Notes under the pieces: model-generated | Database searches by the model: none | What the model saw: the letters and a program-made list of their open reading frames with translations, nothing else | What the model was told of the DNA's origin: nothing | Shown: in pieces, positions 1-5,534 of the stretch | Numbering within the stretch: position 1 is the stretch's first letter | Layout of the letters: each line of letters opens with the position of its first letter | Source of the DNA: Syntrophomonadaceae bacterium | GTDB lineage: Bacteria; Bacillota_D; Dethiobacteria; DTU022 | Length of the DNA stretch: 6,266 bases | NCBI GenBank assembly: GCA_003564505.1 | Contig: PXFD01000008.1 | Coordinates: 1-6,266, forward strand | Reading direction: 5' to 3' | Made by a program: the position numbers and the translations under genes

Positions 1-1176
1 GGTGATACTGCACTTTTTGATTATACGGAAAAATTTGATCAGGCCAGGCTAAAGCAGCTCAGGGTCAGTGAGGAAGAGCTGATTCAGGCAGCTGAAAGCG
101 TAGGTCCTTTCCTGATGGAAGCTGTCAGGCAGGCAATGAATAATATAGAACGATTTCACCGCCACCAGCTGGAAAAAAACTGGTGGGAAAATGGGCCGGG
201 CTGGTTGGCAGGTCAGCGCACCGTGGCGCTGCAAAGGGCAGGAGCATACATTCCTGGCGGAACAGCTGCCTATCCCTCGTCGGTCCTGATGACAGTAATT
301 CCGGCTCGTGTGGCAGGAGTTTCGGAAATTTATCTTTGCACCCCTCCTGATAGCAGTGGTGCCGTTAACAGCTTAACTCTAGCGGCTGCCCGTGAAGCCG
401 GCGCAACAGCTGTATATAAAGTAGGAGGAGCACAGGCTGTGGCAGCAATGGCTTACGGAACTGAATCAATACCTGCAGTGCAAAAAATTGTCGGGCCAGG
501 TAATATTTATGTAACGCTTGCAAAAAGGGAAGTTTACGGGCAGGTCGGCATTGATATGCTGGCCGGTCCCAGTGAAATTGTCATAGTGGCAGACGAAGGT
601 GCTAAGCCGGCTTATATTGCTGCTGACCTCTTATCGCAGGCCGAGCATGACCCGCTTTCCCGGTCAATTTTGATAACACCTTCAGAAATGTTAGCCCGGG
701 GTGTGATTGAAAACCTTGAAGAACAGCTTGAAACGCTGCCCAGAAAAGAAGTTGCCATACAATCTCTTGAAAATCAGGGAGCAATTATTCTTATATCCGA
801 TCTTGATGATGCCTGGCCGATCGTAAACCAGCTTTCCCCGGAACATCTTGAACTGCACCTTGATGATGCCTGGCATTACCTTGATTACATTAAAAATGCC
901 GGGGCTATATTTATTGGGCAGTACACCCCTGAATCTGTCGGCGATTACTGGGCAGGATCAAACCATGTTCTACCCACCGGTGCGGCAGCCCGCTATGCTT
1001 CTCCACTGGGTGTAAATGATTTTTTGAAAAGGTCCCATCTTATCAGTTATTCAGCATCTGCCCTGCAGCAGTCTGCAGATCAGATAGCCGCACTGGCCAG
1101 GGCCGAAGGACTTGAAGCTCACGCCAGGGCTGTATTGCTAAGGAGGCAGGTAGATGAGCAGAAAAGCAAAGATTAA
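1..1176 (+). CDS. hisD: Histidinol dehydrogenase, 5'-truncated by window edge
   Basis: This enzyme catalyses the last two steps of histidine synthesis, the NAD-dependent four-electron oxidation of L-histidinol to L-histidine, as a cytosolic zinc enzyme. The reading frame is open from base 1 (GDTALFDYTEKFD...), so the start lies upstream. With 391 residues visible against about 430 in the family, roughly 40 N-terminal residues are missing; the ATG at 115 is internal. The glycine-rich signature GPGNIYVTLAKREV is followed by the conserved DMLAGPSEIVIVAD. By family knowledge, zinc ligands are the Gln and His of SQAEHD (codons 637 and 646), the Asp of VGDYWAG (codon 943) and the His of EAHAR (codon 1120). 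The catalytic Glu-His pair is in SPEHLEL (codons 841 and 844). All are present. Its 3' end overlaps hisB by 23 bp, with no hisC between them. A short LDDAW duplication flanks the catalytic pair. The identification is secure. Confidence 0.97.
   Translation, partial: GDTALFDYTEKFDQARLKQLRVSEEELIQAAESVGPFLMEAVRQAMNNIERFHRHQLEKNWWENGPGWLAGQRTVALQRAGAYIPGGTAAYPSSVLMTVIPARVAGVSEIYLCTPPDSSGAVNSLTLAAAREAGATAVYKVGGAQAVAAMAYGTESIPAVQKIVGPGNIYVTLAKREVYGQVGIDMLAGPSEIVIVADEGAKPAYIAADLLSQAEHDPLSRSILITPSEMLARGVIENLEEQLETLPRKEVAIQSLENQGAIILISDLDDAWPIVNQLSPEHLELHLDDAWHYLDYIKNAGAIFIGQYTPESVGDYWAGSNHVLPTGAAARYASPLGVNDFLKRSHLISYSASALQQSADQIAALARAEGLEAHARAVLLRRQVDEQKSKD
1141..1146 (+). promoter_or_regulatory. Shine-Dalgarno site of hisB inside the end of hisD
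   Basis: A perfect AGGAGG lies 7 nt before the ATG at 1154, within the last codons of hisD. It fixes the hisB start and makes the 23-bp hisD/hisB overlap credible, suggesting translational coupling. Confidence 0.85.
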
Positions 1177-1744
1177 TCGCAGTACTGCGGAAACTGAAAT
1201 CACACTTGAAATAAACCTCGATGGCACTGGCGAAGCTTTGATTGAAACGGGATTGCCCTTTTTTGATCATATGCTTAACCTCTTCTGCCGGCATGGGTTT
1301 TTCGATCTGAACCTGAAAGCGAAGGGCGACCTGGAGGTAGACGGGCACCACCTGGTTGAAGATGTCGGTATTTGCCTTGGTCGTGCCTGGCAGCAAGCTT
1401 TAGGAGACAAAAAGGGTATTAAACGATATGGCAATAGTATAGTTCCGATGGACGAAGCCCTGGTGACGGCAGTAACTGACCTTTCCGGCCGGCCGTACCT
1501 GCACTATGACCTCCCGCTGCCGGCAGGGCTGGTTGGAACGATGGATTCAGAACTTTTCAGGGAGTTCTGGCAGGCCTTTGTTAATGAAGGACGGTTTAAT
1601 ATACATTTGATGATCGGCCACGGTTTGAATAAGCATCACATTATCGAAGCATCTTTTAAGGCAGCAGGCAGATCCCTGAACGAAGCTTCATCTAAAATTG
1701 AAGGTTTTGATGAAGTGCTTTCAACCAAAGGCAATCTGGAGTGA
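1154..1744 (+). CDS. hisB: Imidazoleglycerol-phosphate dehydratase (monofunctional)
   Basis: This protein dehydrates imidazole-glycerol phosphate to imidazole-acetol phosphate, step 6 of histidine synthesis, using a di-manganese centre in a large oligomer. The 196-residue length is normal for the stand-alone enzyme, and there is no N-terminal HAD phosphatase domain as in enterobacterial HisB. Visible family motifs are FFDHML (residues 36-41), the first metal-binding box DGHHLVED (63-70), DEALV and DLSGRPYL (100-116), RFNIHL (147-152), and the second metal box NKHHIIEASFKAAGRSLNEA (159-178). The C-terminus ends in the usual STKG-type tail. The start at 1154 is set by an ideal SD 7 nt upstream and overlaps hisD by 23 bp. 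Because it is monofunctional, the pathway needs a separate histidinol-phosphatase, which is encoded three genes downstream. The identification is secure. Confidence 0.97.
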   Translation: MSRKAKINRSTAETEITLEINLDGTGEALIETGLPFFDHMLNLFCRHGFFDLNLKAKGDLEVDGHHLVEDVGICLGRAWQQALGDKKGIKRYGNSIVPMDEALVTAVTDLSGRPYLHYDLPLPAGLVGTMDSELFREFWQAFVNEGRFNIHLMIGHGLNKHHIIEASFKAAGRSLNEASSKIEGFDEVLSTKGNLE

Positions 1745-1748
1745 GGGG
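1743..1748 (+). promoter_or_regulatory. Shine-Dalgarno site deciding a TTG start for hisA
   Basis: GAGGGG begins in the hisB stop codon; its GAGG core ends 8 nt before the TTG at 1755. That TTG gives the standard HisA N-terminus MLVIPAIDL. The upstream in-frame TTG at 1698 and ATG at 1710 would instead add residues unlike HisA and overlap hisB. Confidence 0.7.
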
Positions 1749-1754
1749 AAAGAA

Positions 1755-2474
1755 TTGCTGGTTATACCTGCAATTGATTTACACCGGGGCCGTTGTGTTC
1801 GCCTGTACCAGGGGGATCCGGAACGGGAGACAGTTTACGGCAACAATCCTGTTGATATTGCCCTGCAATGGGAACAGCTCGGTGCCAAAATGCTGCACCT
1901 GGTAGATCTTGATGGAGCCTTCACCGGTCATTCAAAAAATGCCCAGGTGATATGCAGCATTGGCGAACAAGTCCATATACCGCTGCAGCTGGGCGGAGGT
2001 ATAAGGTCCAGGGAAGCGGTTGATAAGGTTATGTCTGCCGGGGTTTCAAGGATAATTTTAGGAACTATTGCCATTGAGAATCCCGAGCTTTCCCGCCAAC
2101 TGGTTAAAGATTTCGGTGATAGGATCCTGGTTGGCATAGATGCCCGTGATGGGATTGCCGCTGTTAAAGGATGGACTGAAGCTTCCGCGATGAAGGCAGT
2201 TGACCTTGCTGTACGTATCGAGGAGTGGGGCGTAAAAGAAATAATTTATACTGATATCCAGAAAGATGGAACCATGCAGGGACCTGATTTAAAAGGGCTC
2301 GAAGTGCTATTGGAAAAAACTTCGCTGCAGGTAATAGTGTCAGGCGGAATTTCCTCGATAGATGATCTAAAATCTATAAAACCATTCGCTGATAGGATTA
2401 CAGGGGTTATCATCGGCAAGGCCCTTTATTCAAACCAGTTAACCCTGCCGGATGCCATGGCAGTTTTTAAATAA
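1755..2474 (+). CDS. hisA: ProFAR isomerase (phosphoribosylformimino-AICAR-P isomerase)
   Basis: This is a (beta/alpha)8-barrel enzyme catalysing the Amadori rearrangement of ProFAR to PRFAR, step 4 of histidine synthesis. Starting at TTG 1755 gives 239 residues, the usual family length. The opening MLVIPAIDLHRGRCVRLYQGD is typical of HisA rather than HisF, which starts AKRIIPCLD. By homology the catalytic aspartates are Asp8 (IPAID) and Asp129 (GIDARDG). Other HisA hallmarks are DLDGAFTG (51-58), LQLGGGIRS (77-85), YTDIQKDGTMQGPDL (165-179), and phosphate-binding loops VSGGIS (195-200) and IIGKALY (219-225). The gene starts 10 bp after hisB and ends 17 bp before hisI. Its barrel homologue hisF and the glutaminase subunit hisH, which use its product, are not beside it. 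A longer form from 1698 is possible but unlikely. Function is secure; the start is well supported. Confidence 0.95.
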   Translation: MLVIPAIDLHRGRCVRLYQGDPERETVYGNNPVDIALQWEQLGAKMLHLVDLDGAFTGHSKNAQVICSIGEQVHIPLQLGGGIRSREAVDKVMSAGVSRIILGTIAIENPELSRQLVKDFGDRILVGIDARDGIAAVKGWTEASAMKAVDLAVRIEEWGVKEIIYTDIQKDGTMQGPDLKGLEVLLEKTSLQVIVSGGISSIDDLKSIKPFADRITGVIIGKALYSNQLTLPDAMAVFK

Positions 2475-2491
2475 AGGACAGGAGGAAAAAG

Positions 2492-2881
2492 ATGGGAGAA
2501 ACAAATAATGTTGAGGAGCTTCAACCTCTTGAAACAAATCAGCTTAAGTATGACCAGAATGGCCTGCTTCCGGCAGTCATACAGGATGTCCGGACTGATG
2601 CAGTGCTAATGGTCGGTTATATGAATGAAGAGGCCGTCAAAAGAACTCTTAAAGAAGGCAAAGTTTGTTTTTGGAGTCGCAGCCGCCAGGAATACTGGGT
2701 AAAAGGCGAAACATCGGGAAATTTTTTCGAGCTTAAGGCTATTTATGCCGATTGTGATGCTGATACATTGCTGGTGAAGGTGATACCTCTTGGTCCGGGG
2801 CTGGCCTGTCACACCGGTCGATATTCCTGCTTCTTTAATTCTCTTTCCGGTTTTAGTAACCAGGAGCAGTTAGATGATTGA
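2492..2881 (+). CDS. hisI: Phosphoribosyl-AMP cyclohydrolase, no HisE domain
   Basis: This cytosolic metal-dependent hydrolase opens the adenine ring of phosphoribosyl-AMP to give ProFAR, step 3 of histidine synthesis. The 129-residue protein has about 16 unremarkable, acidic N-terminal residues before the family core, which begins LKYDQNGLLPAVIQD. Conserved elements are GYMNEEA (42-48), FWSRSRQEYWVKGETSGN (60-77), the Mg/Zn box DCDADTLLVKV (Asp87, Cys88, Asp89, Asp91), and the zinc motif CHTGRYSC (Cys106 and Cys113). The protein ends soon after this, so the phosphoribosyl-ATP pyrophosphatase (HisE) domain fused in many bacteria is absent and must be encoded elsewhere. An AGGAGG at 2480-2485 lies 6 nt before the ATG, supporting this start. 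The stop overlaps the next gene by 8 bp. The identification is secure. Confidence 0.96.
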   Translation: MGETNNVEELQPLETNQLKYDQNGLLPAVIQDVRTDAVLMVGYMNEEAVKRTLKEGKVCFWSRSRQEYWVKGETSGNFFELKAIYADCDADTLLVKVIPLGPGLACHTGRYSCFFNSLSGFSNQEQLDD

Positions 2882-3671
2882 TTATCACCTTCACACTCCA
2901 CGCTGCTGTCATGCGCAGGGAACCCCTCAGGAGTATCTGGCCGAAGCGGATCGTAAGGGATTGACGGAGATAGGCTTTTCTGATCATTTTCCCCTGGGTT
3001 TGCTTGGCTATACACCCCGCAACCAGGTAACTATGGAACCGGAAGAATTAGATTTTTATATCAGTGACGTAGGTGACTTGAAAAAAAACTCTGCTGATGT
3101 GAAAATTAAGCTGGGTATCGAAATTGACTATATCCCGGGAACCGAAGATAAAGTAAGGGCATTACTGGAGAAATATAACTTTGATTATGTTATCGGGTCT
3201 ATTCATTTCCTGGGAGACTGGGATTTTACACACCCGGTTTATGCTGATACTTATAAAGAAAGAAACATCGATGAAATTTATCGTAAATATTTTGACCTGC
3301 TGGGCAAACTTTGCCGAAGCAACCTATTTGACATAGTAGGACATATTGATGTTGTTAAAAAGTTTGGCTACCGCCCTGAAAATGGGCTTGAACAGCACTG
3401 GCTGGAAATTGTACAAATCCTTAAAGAAACCGGCACCTGTTTTGAACTAAATACAGCCGGAAGGGATGCCCCGGTAGGTGATTTCTACCCGGACCGGCGC
3501 CTGCTTGAACTCGCCTGTGCTGCCGGAATATCTGTAACCCTGGGCTCTGATGCACACAGTCCCGAACAGGTAGGCCGCTTTTTCCCCGAAGCAATCGATT
3601 TGTTAAGATCAGCCGGTTACCGGGAGCTGGCTGTTTTCGAAAACAGGATACAGTCAGCTCTCGCTATATAA
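2874..3671 (+). CDS. hisK: Histidinol-phosphatase, PHP superfamily
   Basis: This protein is predicted to dephosphorylate histidinol phosphate to histidinol, step 8 of histidine synthesis, using the trinuclear metal site of the PHP superfamily. At 265 residues its length suits the HisK/HisJ family. Putative metal ligands and motifs are HLHT (His5, His7), the CCHAQG segment (His13), FSDHFP (Asp37, His38), GIEIDYIPG (Glu83), GSIHF (His111), VGHIDVVKKFG (His157) and GSDAHSPEQVG (Asp226, His228). The ATG overlaps the hisI stop by 8 bp, with an AGGAG at 2862-2866 spaced 7 nt away, so it is probably coupled to hisI. It supplies the phosphatase activity missing from the monofunctional HisB. It is the last gene of this his cluster. 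PHP proteins include other phosphoesterases, but sequence and operon position make this assignment strong. Some databases use hisJ for the same family. Confidence 0.93.
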   Translation: MIDYHLHTPRCCHAQGTPQEYLAEADRKGLTEIGFSDHFPLGLLGYTPRNQVTMEPEELDFYISDVGDLKKNSADVKIKLGIEIDYIPGTEDKVRALLEKYNFDYVIGSIHFLGDWDFTHPVYADTYKERNIDEIYRKYFDLLGKLCRSNLFDIVGHIDVVKKFGYRPENGLEQHWLEIVQILKETGTCFELNTAGRDAPVGDFYPDRRLLELACAAGISVTLGSDAHSPEQVGRFFPEAIDLLRSAGYRELAVFENRIQSALAI

Positions 3672-3686
3672 CGCATTTTCTTTAGT

Positions 3687-3692
3687 TATAAT
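3687..3692 (+). promoter_or_regulatory. Possible -10 element ahead of ogt-aroC-aroB (weak)
   Basis: A perfect TATAAT lies in the leader after hisK. No convincing -35 hexamer sits 16-18 nt upstream (that region reads CTATAT or similar), and there is no extended TGN motif. If used, transcription would start just inside the hairpin beginning at 3696. The site is AT-rich and could be chance. Confidence 0.25.
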
Positions 3693-3695
3693 TGC

Positions 3696-3753
3696 GCAGC
3701 CTGCTGAAGAAAACTGAAGCGAGAATAAAATGCAGTTTTCTTCAGTAAGCTGC
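3696..3753. repeat. Long imperfect inverted repeat (21-bp stem, 16-nt loop)
   Basis: Arms 3696-3716 and 3733-3753 are nearly perfect reverse complements: 19 Watson-Crick pairs, one G-U type pair and one mismatch, around the 16-nt loop 3717-3732. The left arm contains CAGCCTGCTGAAGAAAACT (3697-3715), which recurs exactly at 5489-5507. No T-tract follows the right arm (CACAAAAGAA) and none follows on the other strand, so it is not a typical intrinsic terminator. The rest of the 3672-3809 leader shows no gene. The structure could be an RNA-level regulatory hairpin, a transcript-end stabiliser, or a small palindromic mobile-type repeat; the sequence alone does not decide. Confidence 0.85.
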
Positions 3754-3809
3754 CACAAAAGAATATGGACGATTAGGTAAGGCTGATTAGAAAGGTGACA
3801 GGGCTGGAT

Positions 3810-4313
3810 ATGAGCGAGAGAAAATTATTTTTTGATACTGTAGATACTCCTAAAGGGGAATTTATAATTACATTTAACGAAACCGGTATCTATGAAGTGC
3901 TTTTTCCTGGACGAACATTGGCGGAAATAGTTGATACGGCAAAACTACCCTGGTCGAATCTGGAAGATGACTTCAAGCGCTATTTTAGCGGCGAAGCAGT
4001 AGAATGGACAGAATATCCCCTGGATTGCAGTGGATATGGCCTTTTCACAAACGCACTGCTAAAAGAAGTGAGTAAGATTCCCTGGGGCCAGACCTGTTCT
4101 TACCGGGAAGCGGCTGAACTGGCCGGATCTCCACTGGCCTGGCGGGCAGCCGGGCAGGCTCTTGCAGCAAACCGTCATCCGATCATAGTCCCATGCCACC
4201 GGGTCATCGGTAGTAATCGCAAACTGGGCGGTTTCAGCGGCCCGGCTGGCTGGAAAGAAATGCTCCTTAAGCTGGAAGGGGGTTTTAATGGTGCGCTATC
4301 TTTCAGGCGGTGA
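3810..4313 (+). CDS. ogt: Methylated-DNA--protein-cysteine S-methyltransferase
   Basis: This suicide repair protein transfers the alkyl group from O6-alkylguanine (or O4-alkylthymine) in DNA to its own cysteine. From ATG 3810 it has 167 residues, normal for the family. An N-terminal ribonuclease-like domain (about 1-75) precedes the DNA-binding methyltransferase domain. That domain carries the helix-turn-helix SYREAAELAGSPLAWRAAGQALAANRHP (97-124, with the Arg112 finger and Asn121 hinge) and the active site VPCHRVIG, with acceptor Cys129. The conserved KLGGFSGPAGWKEMLLKLEG follows. The start is uncertain: GTG 3795 is in frame and adds five residues, with no better SD, whereas 3810 has an AGGG 6 nt upstream. 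It overlaps aroC by 26 bp, an unusual link between DNA repair and aromatic biosynthesis. Single-domain form without an AraC/Ada region indicates a constitutive repair enzyme (inference). ogt is used here for a family also named mgt or adaB. Confidence 0.93.
   Translation: MSERKLFFDTVDTPKGEFIITFNETGIYEVLFPGRTLAEIVDTAKLPWSNLEDDFKRYFSGEAVEWTEYPLDCSGYGLFTNALLKEVSKIPWGQTCSYREAAELAGSPLAWRAAGQALAANRHPIIVPCHRVIGSNRKLGGFSGPAGWKEMLLKLEGGFNGALSFRR
4277..4282 (+). promoter_or_regulatory. Shine-Dalgarno site of aroC inside ogt
   Basis: AGGGGG lies within the end of ogt, 5 nt before ATG 4288 and 8 nt before the alternative GTG 4291. Both starts give a normal chorismate synthase N-terminus (MVRYLSGGESHGP or MRYLSGGESHGP), so the site supports translational coupling with ogt but does not separate the two starts. 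Confidence 0.7.
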
Positions 4314-5466
4314 ATCACATGGTCCCTGCCTTACGGCGATCATAGAAGGGTTGCCGGCAGGACTATTCATTAAGTTGACAGACATAAATAAACATCTAGA
4401 ACGGCGCCAGAAGGGCTACGGCCGTGGTGGCAGGATGGCGATTGAAAAGGACAGGGTTAAGATATTATCAGGCCTGCGCTTTAATAAGACCATTGGCAGC
4501 CCGCTTACCATGCAGATTACAAACCGTGACTGGGAAAACTGGCAGGAGCTCATGGCAGCAGATGGCGCCGCCCCGGAAGATTTAGTTAAACTAACTCGTC
4601 CCCGACCGGGTCACGCCGACCTGGCGGGTGGCTTAAAGTATAATCATGATGACCTGCGCCTGGTTTTAGAACGTTCCAGCGCCCGTGAAACTGCTATCAG
4701 GGTAGCTGTCGGCATTGTGGGGCGCATTTTACTGGAAAATTTTAATGTCAAGGTATACAGCCATGTTCTCAGTATCGGCCCAATTAAAGCCGAAGCTGAT
4801 ACTGATGATATTCCTGGACTGGTCGATAAAATTGAAGCATCACCCCTGAGATGCGCTGATGATGATGCAGAAATAAATATGATCAGCGCGATTGAAGAGG
4901 CCCGGAAAAATGGTGATACCCTGGGTGGTGTGATTGAACTTATTATTACCGGTTTGCCTCCGGGGCTGGGCAGTCATGTTCAGTGGGATCGCCGGCTGGA
5001 TGGCCGCCTGGCCGGAGCAATAATGAGTATTCAGGGTTTTAAAGGAGTCGAAATTGGACTTGGTTTCCAGAGTGCGGCCGAACCTGGCTCGAAGGTCCAT
5101 GACCCTTTACAGATGGAATTCGAAAGTGGTAGTATTGCCCGCGGCTCGAATCGGGCCGGTGGGCTTGAGGGCGGTATTAGTAACGGCCAGCCCCTGGTTA
5201 TAAGGGCGGCCATGAAACCGATCCCGACCATGTCTCAACCGATGGCCAGCATAGACTGGGTCAGCGGTGAAGAGGTTAAGGGAGCGACCGAGAGATCGGA
5301 TGTCTGTGCCGTTCCGGCAGCAGCGATTGTCGCGGAAGCAGCAGCTACCTGGGAGCTGGCTTCTGCTTTTCGTGAAAAGTTTGCAGGGGATTATATGGAA
5401 GAAGTTGAAGCGTCCTATAATCATTACATGGAACAGGTTAGAAAGCGTTTACACGCCGACAGTTAA
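4288..5466 (+). CDS. aroC: Chorismate synthase
   Basis: This enzyme converts 5-enolpyruvylshikimate-3-phosphate to chorismate, the branch-point of aromatic amino acids, folate and quinones, using reduced FMN. Its 392 residues fit the longer bacterial form. Visible signatures are the N-terminal GESHGP (8-13, with His11), DRVKILSGLR plus TIGSPLTMQITNRDW, TRPRPGHADLAGGLKY with catalytic His109, and ERSSARETAIRVAVG. Further on are GLPPGLGSHVQWDRRLDGRLAGAIMSI, SNRAGGLEGGISNGQPLVIRAAMKPIPTM, and ERSDVCAVPAAAIVAEA with Arg336 and Asp338. By family knowledge the two histidines and the C-terminal Arg/Asp act in FMN and substrate chemistry. ATG 4288 is chosen because of its close SD; GTG 4291 is only one codon later. 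It overlaps ogt by 26 bp and is followed, after 68 bp, by aroB. A dedicated flavin reductase is not encoded in the window. The identification is secure. Confidence 0.97.
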   Translation: MVRYLSGGESHGPCLTAIIEGLPAGLFIKLTDINKHLERRQKGYGRGGRMAIEKDRVKILSGLRFNKTIGSPLTMQITNRDWENWQELMAADGAAPEDLVKLTRPRPGHADLAGGLKYNHDDLRLVLERSSARETAIRVAVGIVGRILLENFNVKVYSHVLSIGPIKAEADTDDIPGLVDKIEASPLRCADDDAEINMISAIEEARKNGDTLGGVIELIITGLPPGLGSHVQWDRRLDGRLAGAIMSIQGFKGVEIGLGFQSAAEPGSKVHDPLQMEFESGSIARGSNRAGGLEGGISNGQPLVIRAAMKPIPTMSQPMASIDWVSGEEVKGATERSDVCAVPAAAIVAEAAATWELASAFREKFAGDYMEEVEASYNHYMEQVRKRLHADS

Positions 5467-5488
5467 TGTTTAGCAAAAAGTAACTGTT

Positions 5489-5507
5489 CAGCCTGCTGAA
5501 GAAAACT
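5489..5507 (+). repeat. Second copy of the 19-nt intergenic repeat
   Basis: CAGCCTGCTGAAGAAAACT here is identical, in the same orientation, to 3697-3715. It begins 22 nt after the aroC stop; the first copy begins 25 nt after the hisK stop. The matching right arm of the first copy is absent here. Instead, local bases make a 14-bp dyad TTCAGC-CT-GCTGAA (5487-5500). It lies upstream of the aroB SD (AAGGAG, 5524-5529). Confidence 0.85.
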
Positions 5508-5534
5508 ACTCTCTCTGCCGTACAAGGAGATTTT

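Noticed and set aside
1043..1396. 117-codon open frame on the - strand across the hisD/hisB junction, and other - strand frames such as 5107-5424 within aroC
   Set aside because: They lie wholly antisense to genes with intact conserved motifs, resemble no family I recognise, and have no credible start signals.
1755..2474. Possibility that this barrel gene is hisF rather than hisA
   Set aside because: The N-terminus IPAIDLHRGRCVRLYQGD and the DLDGAFTG and TDIQKDGT motifs are those of HisA; HisF starts with AKRIIPCLD-type sequence.
3673..3733. Alternative 7-bp pairing GCATTTT (3673-3679) with AAAATGC (3727-3733), considered as an antiterminator competing with the main hairpin
   Set aside because: It is short and AT-rich, overlaps the main stem by one base only, and there is no terminator for it to oppose.
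3696..3753. Intrinsic terminator of the histidine operon
   Set aside because: The stem is strong but no T-run follows on the + strand (CACAAAAGAA) or on the - strand.
3741..3769. TTCAGT-17-TATGGA as a promoter for ogt
   Set aside because: Both hexamers are poor matches and the first lies inside the right arm of the inverted repeat.
3730..3780. A 16-codon frame (MQFSSVSCHKRIWTIR) in the leader before ogt, considered as an attenuation leader peptide
   Set aside because: It has no good SD, only one Trp and one Phe with no run of aromatic codons, and it overlaps the inverted repeat, which explains part of its sequence.
5267..5473. 68-codon + strand frame within the end of aroC
   Set aside because: It is an out-of-frame shadow of the conserved ERSDVCAVPAA region of chorismate synthase.
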